Position numbers and translations under genes: made by a program. 64,000 nucleotides of DNA from Aaosphaeria pasadenensis (taxonomy: Eukaryota > Ascomycota > Dothideomycetes > Pleosporales): positions 558,001 to 622,000 of the forward strand of contig JAKLMB010000012.1 in NCBI GenBank assembly GCA_022813625.1, read 5' to 3'. Below, piece by piece: positions 1 to 12,349 of the stretch. The first letter of the stretch is position 1, and each line of letters starts with the position of its first letter. The notes below the pieces were generated by a model, which ran no database searches, was not told where the DNA came from, and worked only from the letters and a program-made list of their open reading frames with translations.

Positions 1-1563
1 TCAATGGCTCGCCAGGTGTTCGATTTTCTCCGAACGGCCGGAGACCGTCGAATGGAAGGCCTTCTTGAGAATGTCGGTGAGCCCAATGTATCAGACATTT
101 GTGACATTGGGCGTGTCATGGCCATGGATTTGGGGGAAGCGAAGGGACTGCCTCGGCTGCTGGTACGGGAGATTGGGGATCGTTGGGTGCTACGGAATGA
201 GAACGATTCAAAGTACGGGGATCGGGGTGATCTAGGGCTGTATGCCCTTGCCGGAGGGGGTGGAGCCGGGCGCGGGCTTGCGAACCTCTCTGGTTCCTCG
301 AGGACATCTTCAAGCCCAGGACTGAAAGGAGGGGGAGTGGTGGGATGAATGGCAAGATCGTCAGGAGTGGTGAACGCATGACCCACCACAGCTTGCTCGT
401 CAGTGATAAAAGAGAGCGGTGCTCCTAAGATAGAGGGACTCGGAGATGGGGAGAAATGATCCCAGAGTCCAGACTGTCGATTCAGGGCGGATCGGCTTAC
501 AGATGAAGCACTCTCGTGGAGATTGTCATTTTCAGTCAATTGATCAATGGAGCGTGTTGCCTGGCGAGATGAGGTGCGTGTAGGAGGAATTGTTGGATTG
601 ATCGACTGTGTATGACGGTGGAGGCGAGGATTAATGCCAGGTCGAGAGAATGAATCTACAGATCTGGCCGTTCTAAGCACTCGGCCTGTCGAGCTGGGCT
701 CATTGGTCTCAGCAAATCGGTGCTCTGCGGATGGCTCGGGGCTGATGGGCGGGGATCTATATGTCAGAGCTGAGGGAGATCGAGAGCTAGCATCAACGAG
801 GCTTTCAGAAGAGAAATTGTTGAAGTGCAGGTTATCTGCTTTGATTCCGTTGAGGTCGCTGCACGGCGCTTGCGATGCGCGAACAGCCCAATATTCAGCA
901 ACAAGTTCATTCTCCGAGGATTGATCCATTGCATTGAATTGGTGGCGATCAGTATGAGTCAGATGCTGGAAGTCGAAAGGGCTGGAGATGCGATGCTTCA
1001 AACGGTGAGCTATGTAGCATATCAGTATATCATTCATGGTAACATTGGCGCTGAAGCATACCGGCGCTTTCTGTCTGAGCAGCAGTTTTGCGGCCCTTCC
1101 GTAACACAGATGTTCTCTTGCCTGCCGACTCCGGTTCTTCAATGATATCTCTTTCACGTCCGGGGGACAACGGACCGCTCACTCTCTTTCCCCTCTTTCC
1201 TCGGGTGAACAGTGTTCGCTTAGTCCCAGGGAGATCAGTAAAGTTATGGCCTGCTAGGTGGCGGAGATCTTGTGAAGAACGACTGGCAAGACCATCAGAG
1301 GACGACATGTTGGGCGACAACGAGACGAACGATGAGGCAGTTGAGGTGGCCGTATTGCTTCTCGATCGAAGGTTGAATATTGAGCTTCGCCTTGTCGGTT
1401 GTGAGCGTTCCCGTTGCTCTGACGAGGTCAAATCCCCATGTGAAGATACATCCGAAGCCCAAGGGTCTGAACTTGACGTGGAGACTGATGGATCGGTGAC
1501 CAGGGAGGTTATCGAAAGTTGCCTTGTCTGTGGCGGAGGGATGGTCTTATTGAATGAGAACAT
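1..1563 (-). CDS. CRIB-domain protein, 5' part, truncated by the window edge
   Basis: Two exons can be joined: 1062-1563, then 1-1009, split by a 52-nt intron (1010-1061; donor GTATGC, acceptor CATAG). Phase 1 of exon 1 matches the two spare bases of exon 2. The frame is then open to the left edge, giving at least 503 residues. Residues 175-187 read ISSPFDFQHLTHT, a good fit to the CRIB (Cdc42/Rac interactive binding) consensus ISxPxxFxHxxH. The rest is Ser/Pro/Arg-rich and looks disordered. CRIB proteins bind GTP-loaded Cdc42 or Rac and act at the cell cortex in polarity; this role is inferred from the motif. No kinase domain is seen in the visible part, so it may be a Gic-like or adaptor protein, or a PAK whose kinase lies outside the window. 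The start is the first ATG of the open frame. Confidence 0.75.
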
Positions 1564-3260
1564 AGCGTCCTAATAGGAGGCGTACCCAACAATAGTGGCT
1601 CCAAAGTTGGAAGTTATAGGTTGGGGAATCCTGAAGTGGCGGACCGGGGTTCCCTCAACTCACTAGAGAAGCTATAAGAAAACACGACTACGACCATGGA
1701 GAGCCCAGAGGATGAGGCGAAATGTATATGCTGGGTCAGAGCGCCGCGCACGCGTCCTTGAAATGTTTATGGGGTCGAATTCCCAAACTTAGCCTCTGCT
1801 GGACGTGTAAGTGAACCATCCGACCGTACATGAAGCGAGGATCCAAGGAAACGGGAGGACAAGGTTGAACAAGAAGCAGAAAGAACAAGTCCCTTCAGGG
1901 TACCACCGGAGAAATTGATAATACAGGGCAAAATGGCGAAGGATGTAGCTGAGCTGCAAGCAATAAGAAAGTAATATGCATACCTGCTAAAGTGATTGGC
2001 TTAACCGCAGTTGAGGTAATGAGCAACGTGAGCAGAAGGGATCGCAGCGATGTCCTCAATCGACACCAAATTTCGCTGCTGACAGCGGTAGAATTAGAAG
2101 GAGCACGACCCTCGTTGCAGGAAGCAGGACGGGGGTATGCTGCTACTTCTGCTGTTGTCCTGGAAGCTAAAGATGCGTATGGCAGTTTGTCAGAGGTAAA
2201 GAGGGACAAGGAAGGAAACGCTCCGCATGCCAGAAGTAGAAGCAACAGCAAACAAAGGAGATACACTGGGATTGAGAGCCGTGGCGTGGGCGTAATGTTG
2301 CAGGCCGTTGGTGGAGGTGCAGGACGGGAGAGGGCAAGCAAAGAAGGTATAAGAGACAATCTACTGGTGATATTGGAGGAACGACATGCTTTGAGACTGA
2401 AGGAGATCGTGGTGCGAGATTTGCAGAGCACCGGCGAACGTAGGGACAGCATCTGTAAGTATAGCCTCCATGAGCATAACTAAACAGAGCAGCGGAGAGC
2501 ATGTGGAGATGGTGTGAATTGTGCGCGGTGCACCGCTCGCCGAGGGTACATAGTGTAGGGATTCGAGGGAAGCAACAGGGACCAGGGTGAATGCACACAA
2601 GTGTAGGGTTCAAGACATGGGGGAGCAGCGCGCACGGGTGAGCTTGGTGAAGTCGCCAATTGCGCGTGCTCATGATGCTCGTTGTGATGTAGCGGTCTCG
2701 GTGGGGAGACGGAATGGCGGCCAGGGGTAAAGGGACTTTGAACGATTAGACAGGGAATGCCTGTTGCGCGCATGCGTTGGAGGGGCTGACCACGAATGCT
2801 GCAGTACGAGTATCTTCCTAGTCGAGCGATGCAGCCAGATGCTGGATGCTAAAGGGACGCTTGGTTTCACGGCGAGCCGCGCCCACTGGACGGCGAAACC
2901 ACACTCAGTAAGAAGCCGACCCAGTGCAACGGTTAAGGCCAACAGAGGCCGTCTTCCACAACGAACACAAGCCCTCAAGCATAAGAGGAGGTTGCAGAGC
3001 AATAATTACATTGCAGGGGAATAAATCCGCCGTCCCTATTGGCTGTGAACGGCTAAATGGTGCAGTGCACGGAGCGAGGGCCCGCTGGCTGCGCGCTGAG
3101 ATGAATTTTCATTTGCTGCTGGAGCAGCTTTTTGGCGTGCAGTCACTGCAGTGCGACCGCTTCCTCAATCGTCGTCTCACAAGGCCCAGCACACGCCTTT
3201 ACGCTGATGATGCTTCTGGTCGCTCTCTTGCATCTGCATTTTGGCCAGCACTTTGACGAT
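1564..3260. other. Intergenic, upstream of the CRIB gene
   Basis: I see no gene here. Several open frames of 80-185 codons exist on both strands, but they overlap one another, lack recognisable domains and have no consistent splice structure. The minus strand of roughly 2170-2770 is pyrimidine-rich, which would suit a promoter or leader of the CRIB gene. Confidence 0.5.
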
Positions 3261-4477
3261 TCATGACGCGCTTCGGGAACAGAATGAACAACAAATACGT
3301 GCATCGTCTGCCTGGTCGGACGAGAAGACTGAAGAGAGCAGGAGGAGGCCGACGGCCGCCGCTAATTCCTCCAGAGTGTTCGCCCAAAACCCAACACCCA
3401 GGATGATCAGGCTCGCAGCGAGAAAGCAAGCCAGCATCATAAAGGTTGCACTAAAGACTCCGCAGGGGTTCGCGTTGAGCAGCATGGCCCTGCCTAGCAC
3501 GCACAACAATTGGATGCGGTGCCGCAATTCTGTGAGAGATTCGTACTGAGAATGAATCGCTCGGCCAGTGCTGATCGTGCTTGTGAGAAAGATGAACACG
3601 TCTAGGAACAACCGCATTGCGGATGAACATTTAGCATCGCCTTGCAATGAATCTGCTATTTCATGACAGCTATCGCCCGCAGATACGGGATGTGCTATCC
3701 TTGGGCCCAACCGCAAGCAACAAGAAAGATCGACAAAAAGAAATTGAGAGATGCGCACCCACAAGTAGTTAGAGGGGACGGCTGGCCGTTGTAGGATTCG
3801 GACTGGCCTTGGGGTGGATTGAAAACAGCCGACAGATAACCTTGTGAAAGGCCTGAGTGAGGCCTTTCAGTTGGCCAATGCCACCAGTCCACATTGTTCA
3901 GTTGTAATTTACGCAGGGCTATAATGAGTAGTAGTCGCGTGCTCCTTTATAACTCGTGCCCTCTAGGTACGTTTGAGCATCGATTTTGAAACATAAACCG
4001 ACTGCTGTCAGTCGAGCTGTGGCTGATGATCAGGTCTGTTTCGAAAGGCCTTGAAAAGGACGGACCGTATGTCTTCAAACCGCGACAGCACAGCGGCGTT
4101 TCATTGCTCGTAGCGCGTCGCCGCGCGCCAAGCAGGTACAGCGCCGTCAAGCCGCTGCCGAACAAGCCATCTTTCCCAATGTGTATCGTAGACTTGGGGC
4201 TGCTGATTGCATTATGGCCGACCGTATAAGGAGACCCAAAGACAAACGCTACCGCCAACATAGGCAGCTATGTAGAGGAGGTACTCCCTACATGCAATGA
4301 ACGGCTCACGAACGCCATCCTCCTTTCTGTCGGGTTGGAGTCTGGAAAATGGCTAGCCACTGGGCAATGCTCCACTTTGTTACGAGTCCTTCGGAGTCTC
4401 GTGAATCCAACCACAGCAGCGACTACTGCAAGAATTGTAGGGAGTAGTGCCACGAATTCGAAGAAACTTGAACCCAT
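3261..4477 (-). other. Doubtful membrane-protein locus, gene model unresolved
   Basis: Three hydrophobic stretches lie on the minus strand but not in one frame. The first follows an ATG at 4477 (MGSSFFEFV..., then a roughly 20-residue apolar helix ending FTRLRRTRNK). The second, around 4290-4210 in another frame, contains REYLLYIAAYVGG. The third is an open frame ending at 3261 with the segments RLFLDVFIFL and VFSATFMMLACFLAASLIIL. The last weakly recalls the C-terminal membrane part of fungal DUF6594 proteins (NARRxEVFxATAAY-type). No GT-AG introns join the frames cleanly, so this may be a decayed gene, a gene with unusual introns, or chance hydrophobic frames. Confidence 0.25.
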
Positions 4478-4612
4478 TGGACCCCGCTGTATTCTTGTTG
4501 ACACAGCTGCAATTGCTCGTGAAATCTGTACGTGCCAACAGCCATGTGTTGACCTGTGAGAGTCAACTTGTCCATCCGTCGTGGAATCATTGATCAATTG
4601 AAAGCAACGCAT

Positions 4613-7600
4613 TACAAGGGCTGGTCATGTGTGTGCATGCATACACACATACATACATGCACTCCGAGGATTACAATTCGTCGAAGATCAACCATAGAAA
4701 AAGGACCACCTCACTCAAGTGGGGGTTCGTGATGTTGATATACGCAAATAAGACAGGACAGTAGATACGGAGTATTTTGTAATAGATTAGAAAGCTGGAT
4801 GACGCTCGCTGAATCTGCAGGACAAGTTGGCTTGTGGTAGGTACGGAATAGATCAGTACGAAGACGACAAATGGTGCCGCGTGTCGTTACATCGCATAGA
4901 AACGATAATGGGAACTGTGGCACCATACGACGAATAGATAACGCGGGATTGACAGAAGGAAAATAAACAAATTAACTTAGACTCATCCATCGAGTAGAAC
5001 GAGCATGATGACCATGATGACAACAATGGTGGCTACGATGATGATGATGATGGCGGTCGTGGTGGAGGAAGGTGGATGAAGGAAAGACGGAACGACGGAG
5101 CGATTGGTTGGATGACGGCTGGGCGATGTCGCCCGGGACCTGGAGCTATACCTAACCTGGAGTGGTTCGCATCACGTGCTAAATGAGCCAGCATGCCTCG
5201 CTATGATTGGTTCAATAGTACAATTCACAAGTCACAACCCCTGAAACTGGAACTTTCCCTCTTCGCGTCCTCTTCTCTTCGCCCACCCGTTGAATACGAC
5301 AAATCTACCACCTCCACCAACACACCCAACCAACATCCAACACGCCAATCCGCTCATCCGGCCAATTACACATTTCCACCCTCGTCGGAACCATCTCGAA
5401 CCATGCCGACCTTCTCGAAAGTCGGGTCGGGCCTTGCAGGATCTTGGATACACTCTTGTTGACCATACACAGAAAGTCACCATAGTTCTTCATTTCAACT
5501 TTAGTTTTCAACGCCCTTGAAGGAGCGCTTCAACTGGTCCTGCCGATACTAGGTAATATGCACCTCTCAAAAGAAACAATTATGACGGCACCGTCACCTT
5601 TGGCGGCCCACAAGGCTTGTGAATTTCATCATCCGAAACCATTCCACCCCCACTCTAATGCCTCACTGCACATCAGCTAGAGAAAAGGCTCGAGACGGTT
5701 CTTTCTTTTTCAATGTTGACCATCCCAAACTATTATTCGAGGCCCTCGAGTCCTCGACACTTCCATGGTCGCCCCCAGTATCACTAAATCCTCGTCTGCT
5801 TTGCGTGTCTATGTAAATTACTCCGTATGTGTCTATTCATTCATCTTTCTGTGCGGCGTACCTTCGGTGCCTAGGTTAGACTTGCACACGCAAAGACGCC
5901 CCGCTTGATTCTATCGACCCGGTGTGCAACGAACTATCCGGCTTTGTACGGCGTGAAACCGTACACAAGCAATTGATTACCAGGCCAGCGTACGGAGTGC
6001 AAGCACCACATTTCTAATTCTCCTCGTCGACAGCTTGCCAGCGTAGGTGCGACCCACCTCGCCCAGGTCAAAGACCATGAGAAGGAAAATTGAACGATGA
6101 GCAGAAACGCTATGCCAGTCACGGTCTCACAGACTCTCAGACTCTCAGCTTCATTTTTGCTTGATGTCCTTGCAATCCCTACCCACCATTGCAATGCCGG
6201 TTTCCGTTCCAGCGGATTTCGTGATGTGCGGTTTGCCCCTTGTTCCTGCAGCAAGTGATGACCACACTTGAGGAAATCATCTCAACGACAGGGCCCCTCG
6301 ACGAAAATCAACGGAACCCCATGTCGCACGCGCGCCTCGCTGCACATCCCACCGCCCTGTCACGGTGAGATTTCAGACTTCCTGTAGTCATCGACCTCCT
6401 GTGTCTGGACAAAATGCATCCGTGATGACATAGCTGTCCGCCAATGTCGTGATCGAGTTTATCTTCAGCAAACCTGAAGTCCGCCTATCTGATAGTTCGT
6501 GAATGTCTATTCGATCTGCGATTATGCCAATGCCCGAAAAATCAATTACCGTGGCTGTAATTCCCTTCATCCATCGATTATCGCACGGGATAAAAATCTT
6601 TTGCAGCTCCTGTTGAAAATACTTTCTCTCCACACAGACATACTGACTCGGCCCACGCCAATTGTCAACACGATAAAAGTCTTCATTTCTTGCATAATAG
6701 AGCAATCATACGACCTCGTGCTGCAGAGTAGTCCTTCGCAGGCATCCTGCGTGGCTTACCATCACCTCACTTGAAAATATCACTCTGGTGTTCTCAACCA
6801 GGTCCGTGTTCGGTTTAATGTGCAGGATCCGCTGTACAGACACCATGAAAAGAACAAGTACATACAGTGGCCGACTGCGCAAGACCTTTCCCTCTCAAGG
6901 TGCCCGCTCCGGTGAGGTGGACCCGCAAGCTTTGAGGGCATTCTGGTTAGTATACAGATAGACGCCTGTGCATGTGCTTTCACGTTTCTCCACGCCTCCA
7001 CAACTCCACATGTCGAATTTTTTTGGACTGATTACCGACCGAGCCTCGCCGGTTGACGTAAACCTTCAAAATCCAAGAGTGCAATAGTCAATCCCGCAAG
7101 TTCGGATACACCTACGACGGCTTGTTGTATTGAAGGCCAGCCGCGAGATCTCTATCTTGCAATCGACAATGGGCGTGCATCCCGATCCCACGCGCGGGAT
7201 GCAAGACAAGGGTTCAATCACGCTGGGTCGCACATTATCCATAGCCTTCCAGTCGACGACAGCAGCCATTATCGTCTTTCTCCATAATGTGTCTATTTCT
7301 CTAGTCTCTGGTCGCTTTCACGTCTAGCAAGCAATCCGACGTTCCGTTCCCAAAGCTCATACAATGGGCCAAAGGACCGTTGAGCTCTATTTTGGGCTCA
7401 TATCATCCTCGGTCAACACAGCGGAACCGGAACCTGTGCTAGCGTTCGCGGATTAGTCTGCCCAAGCGTTCTTCCTGGACAGAGACCACCACACTGATGA
7501 TGGCACGAACATCAAATGTCCGCTTCACTCCGGAACTGATTTACTACTGCTGGTCCACTACGATTGCGTACGTTTTGCTCTACTCGAGCTACGAGCACTG

Positions 7601-10600
7601 TATACGTGTTTGCCGCGGTGCTCCGTATTGCTCTACCTTACCCAAACAACCCATGCGAATCTCCGTCCAACGGCTACTTGAATCAAGCCAAATCGTCCTA
7701 ATAAACGTTTTCTCTTTCTCGGTCAATTTGAATACGCTTTGTCATTTGAACTGGGTAACTAATTAGTGAACTACCTTAGTTAACTAGTCAACTACTCCGT
7801 ACTGCTTGAACGTTCCTTTACACCTCCATCACTCGGCCCAATGTACCACCCTGATTAGATAGTTCGGAGCTCTGGATGGATGATCCTTACTGCTACATCG
7901 CCTTCTTCAACTCAATTATCCTTGAGTGAGAGACTCGTTAGGCGCCATCCCCAATATTTCATCCGAACTTCCCAGCTAGCGTATCTTCCAGACTATCGAT
8001 CCCCTCGTTTGCGACTTGTCGTGGCGCCGTACAAGAAGTAGCTCCGCTATTCGGTCATTGGACCACAGAGCTGACGATATCTGTGCTCACGGGAGGTAGA
8101 TGTAAGCGAACGTTGACATTCGGAATTATTATTTCAGGAACTTTCGATTATCTGGACGCGGATGCGCTAGAGCTAAGATAATGATTGTATCCACCAGACT
8201 ACTCCGTACACCTCTCGAAGTTTCCTCGGACTTTATTGGACTAAACAAGTCGAGATCTCGAGAGCCGATAGCCAGGGCACTGCACACAGCTCCAGGGCTC
8301 GGTCTCTTTCGTGCCCATCATTACCTAGTCAGAAGTATTTTTATATGGGGGTAAAACTACCATCTTCCAAGTGTGAGCAACATCCAAGCAAGTACGGAGA
8401 TTGCTCGATGCCAGGTCCTTACAGAATGCTCATCAATTCCCAAATACTCAATACGGGGATCCAAGATCGAGATTAGTATTCGTCGGATAGCCTTACCTTA
8501 CGCAATTCCTCGCTCGCCTCCTTTTTTTATTTCAGAGTTTTTAATTCCCGGTATTACATCAACGTCATATGTTGCGTCTGCTTACACAGCGAGCCCCCGT
8601 TCATGCCTTCGAATGCCGATCTGTTGTTCTCCTGCATTGCGTAACCCTGATCGAGCTGTTAATAGTTTGTAGAAAACGCAACCCGAGGCATCAATAGATC
8701 GATACCAACGCGAACGCAAGATGCATGCGCGCGAAACAACGTGCATACCAGGAACGGATTTCCAGGATCCCAGGTCCCCGGGATCCTAATCCTCGTAATT
8801 TCACCGCGCGGTCATTGTCCAGCAAGTAGAGTCGAACATCATACTTCCGCCTGGGGGCTGGTTTCTGGAATTAGACAACTGCGCAACCCTGTCGCGTTAT
8901 TGTTAGCAACTCGTCGCTCAGCTTACGATCACAAACAAATCAACACAAAAACACAAAACAGAAACACAAACAAACAGAAACAGAAACAGAAACGCACGCG
9001 TAGAAGATAAACATCAATATAGTTTCAAACCGACAAGACTAACTACAGCCTACAATCCCAAAGTTTGGTCCTCGCCGGACCAAGGTCCGCCTCGCTCTCC
9101 CCAATCATTTCCTTTCCGTGCTCGCTACCGAACTCTCGAGTCTTTCGCCCCGAGTACCTGAACAGAGCATTGGCACGCACGTAACGTTGGGGGCTGAACT
9201 AGGATTTACCTATCTTATCAATTAGATTTAGCTGTTTTCATGGTGCATTATTATAGACGAGGCCATGCACAGGTCTCCATACTGCCTTGTGGCGTTGAGG
9301 TGAGGTGAGTCTTGCTCTCGATATCCAAGTAGACGTGCAAGGCATCATAGCCAGCGCAGATGTGGCATGTTCCTCCAAAGTTCAACTCATGTTCAGGATC
9401 CCATGTCCAGACAACAAAAAAGGGGGACAATATCACAACGAGCTATTAAAGGCTCCCTACCTACATACATCAGCTCACCAAATACTAAGACAACCGCATC
9501 TCTCCCCAACAAACGCTAAAACTCAGGAGCCCTGACTACAGCTTTCCCCACAATCGAAGGAATACGTACATGTACAATAATTAAATATTATGGAGTATTC
9601 AAATCGTGAGGGACTAGAGCTAGTCATGCTGGATTGGATCCGTCTAGATCTTACAATGGTCACGCCATCTGGGTGAACGGTTTTCGCCGGTTATCCGTTA
9701 CTTTTTCTTTTTCCTCAGAATATTCGGCGGGTAGGAAAATATCGGGATTAAGATGGGAAGAGAGAGAGATTAATAGAAGGACTGACTTATATGTCGGTTT
9801 TCGAGATGGCAGGGTCGTCGTCGTCAGCATTGTTCTTTGATACAAGAGTCATCTATGGAACGAGACATTGGACCCATGAAGCCATACATACTACACGGTC
9901 GAGGTTCATTTTCCTCTTTGTTAGACTGAAACACGATCAGTTGTCCTTGACTCTACTACGGATGCTAACACCATCACATTGACCACTCCAATACCCTGTG
10001 TCAAAGGACTATCATGCTTCGACGACAAGCAAACACAATCTACACCATGACATCCCTTTCTTCCGCCGACGAAACGTACGATCTTTTCCCATCAATCATC
10101 AGAAAGGAACGATATCTTTAGGCTGAGACAAGTGAGCGTAGAACTTGTTGGTCAGGGTGTGTGAAGTTGCACTCTGGTAATTCTGCTTGGGGGTCGTGGT
10201 GAAGGTGCAATTGGTATATGATCCAATTTAGTGGTACAATCTAGGGACAGCGAAGAAAAATGGAGGAAGATGAGGTACAGCAGCTGTTGTCTCGTGTTCT
10301 TAGCCCCCATGTAAAATGCCAACCTGATAGTTTGCTTGGTTTATATTGGATTTTGTCCCAAAGTTGGTCGATTTGTAATTCCCTTGCGTAAGTGTTAACG
10401 GAAAAATAGAGTAATGTTTACTCGTGGAATGTTGTAAAAGTCTCCAGGCCGATTGTCTGTGTTGAAAGGTGTCGTAATGATATTCCGGGGATGTTGTTTC
10501 ACGGGATTTTTCAGGATTGGTGGAAGAACTGCACGATGAGTGCTGTGCTGAAACCCTTAAGAAAATGATTCATACTTCAGACTCAATGTATTGTGATGTG

Positions 10601-11587
10601 AAAACAAGAATATAATCATTATTTATGTTTGTCTATTGGTCTGGTGGAAATTAAGGCTCCTTGGTTCATACGCCGAATTGTATGTTGAGTTCTTGATATT
10701 AGAAGGTATCCATGAGTGAGACGTTAAGTGCTAAATAGCCACAATGCTAGATTATGGCCCCAGTCCACATACACGGTAGGATTAAGGACGAGAGCTAGTA
10801 TCCGATTGGTCTTATAGTAATTACATCATACACTCATTGATCAGGCATCTTGGTGGTATGTTGAGAGAGTTGAAAGGTTGATGTATCTATTCAATGTAAT
10901 GACGAAGTATCAAGTAGCCAACGGTAACAAGAAATTTTAGCACAGAAACATTATAGTGAATGAAAGAGTACATAAATATTTTTGTTTGAAGGAATGGCTA
11001 AAATGGGTGATTTGTATGAGCTTCGAAGATGCTCTGTTGAATGCTAATGTGAGCTGACTTTGGATGGCTCTTGATTGGTCGAGATTGGTCGAAATTATTC
11101 AGTACATGTAAATGTTGAACTTTCAACAGCAATGATGAGGTCTTGTCAAACTAGTTCTGGGTGCAGTATTGATAGCTATTGGCGCCATGTGCAAACTGCC
11201 TGTCAATACTAATTTCATGGTTGTTGCGCCTGGAGAAATCGTTACATCGGACGTCGCTAGGGCGAGTCTACGAGAACATCTTTGAAGTCGTGTCAGATGG
11301 CGCATTGGTTCGAAGATATTTCCGCTTCTCTCTTTTGAACCCTATATCCGTTGACATTCCAATAGTGTTGCGAGCAAGCAATAGTCACAAGTTCCACTGC
11401 CGCCCGCTGCATCACGTCCCGAATCTTCGGCGAAAGTGCACGGTAATCTTTTAATTTTCTTATTCTGTCGGTATTTTGCCTGGGTTTCCATATATACAGC
11501 CGCCGCAGCTACGATAATCGAATTGTCCGGTGCGCCGAAAAAGTGCATGTCCCTCTCTCCTCCACTCACTGAGACCTGAGTGAGGCT
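4613..11587. other. 7-kb gene desert
   Basis: No reading frame or exon chain here can be supported on either strand. Visible structure is minor: a CA/TACA run near 4630-4660, a GAT-rich run near 5000-5055, an A-rich stretch with AGAAAC units at 8930-9000, a perfect 8-bp inverted repeat at 8764-8787, and four exact copies of TACTCCGTA or its complement (4766, 5819, 7793, 8200). The part from about 10100 to 11100 looks more AT-rich. Confidence 0.55.
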
Positions 11588-11903
11588 TTAGTGGTGTCCC
11601 TTATCGTCGTGGGAATCGTGGTGACCGTGCTCATCCTTGAACAAGAAATGTTCGGCCGCAAGGTATATGCCAAAAGCTACAGTCGCCGTTCCGAGGCCAG
11701 GAAGCGAGCCCTTGAATCGATTGAAGCGAGAGAACGGACCGGTGTATCGCCATGCTTCGCTACAGGGTGTTAGTATTCCGGTAATTGAAAAATCCGCAAC
11801 ATATGGAAGCCCACTATCGTGCCCAAGGATCGTGCTTTGCATTGCCAGCCGCCGCGGCGAACTTCTGAGGGTCGAATCCGGTAAGAGAGGGACGTTGCGC
11901 CAT
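11588..11903 (-). CDS. NDUFB3: NADH:ubiquinone oxidoreductase B12 subunit (complex I)
   Basis: Two exons: 11815-11903 and 11588-11759, with a 55-nt intron (donor GTGGGC, branch ACTAAC, acceptor TGTAG). The spliced product has 86 residues. The junction restores the conserved core DPWARYEAWRYTGPF at residues 25-39, followed by RFNRFKGSLPGLG and one membrane helix (about TATVAFGIYLAAEHFL). This is the hallmark of the B12/NDUFB3 family, a small accessory subunit of the membrane arm of mitochondrial complex I. The C-terminus is His/Asp-rich (DEHGHHDSHDDKGHH). A longer unspliced frame starting near 12028 would miss the conserved N-terminus, so the ATG at 11903 was chosen. The CAF1 gene diverges from it. 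Confidence 0.93.
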
Positions 11904-12349
11904 GGCGATACTAGAGATCTAGTCAGATATGTTCTCGTTCCGGTATCAATTGTAGAGGGAGGGAAGATATGTACCGTGTTGGCCACATGATGTGTGTGTT
12001 TGAGTTGGATATGTGGTGTATGGGACAATCGTTGCTACATGACGGTTGTCTTGAGGTTCAGTTCACGATGTCTTGGCACATCAAGCTTGGGCCACAATTT
12101 CCCGCGCCGACTCGATGTGGGATCGCCAACATCGCCAACCCGACTCAACACACTCCAACGAACACGCGCTGCGCACCCCTCTCATTCAGCTATTCTTCGT
12201 TCTCGAACTTAACAAATATTAGTGCGTCAGAAAGCTACCATAGAATAGAAAGATCCCCACGGTGACGTTCCGGAACGAGTTTCTTACGGATGCGCTCCAA
12301 CTACGAATACCTGCAACAGTATCTCCCACATCCCCGATAGTCAGTCACG
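11904..12349. promoter_or_regulatory. Divergent promoter region NDUFB3 / CAF1
   Basis: 446 bp separate the two divergent start codons and must hold both promoters and leaders. No clear TATA box stands out. The stretch 12100-12240 on the + strand is rich in CCAAC/CAACAC and pyrimidines before the CAF1 leader. Confidence 0.5.

Noticed and set aside
1992..2483. 163-codon + strand ORF
   Set aside because: No domain, overlaps equally long frames on the other strand, and has no splice or leader context; looks like a chance frame in the CRIB gene's upstream region.
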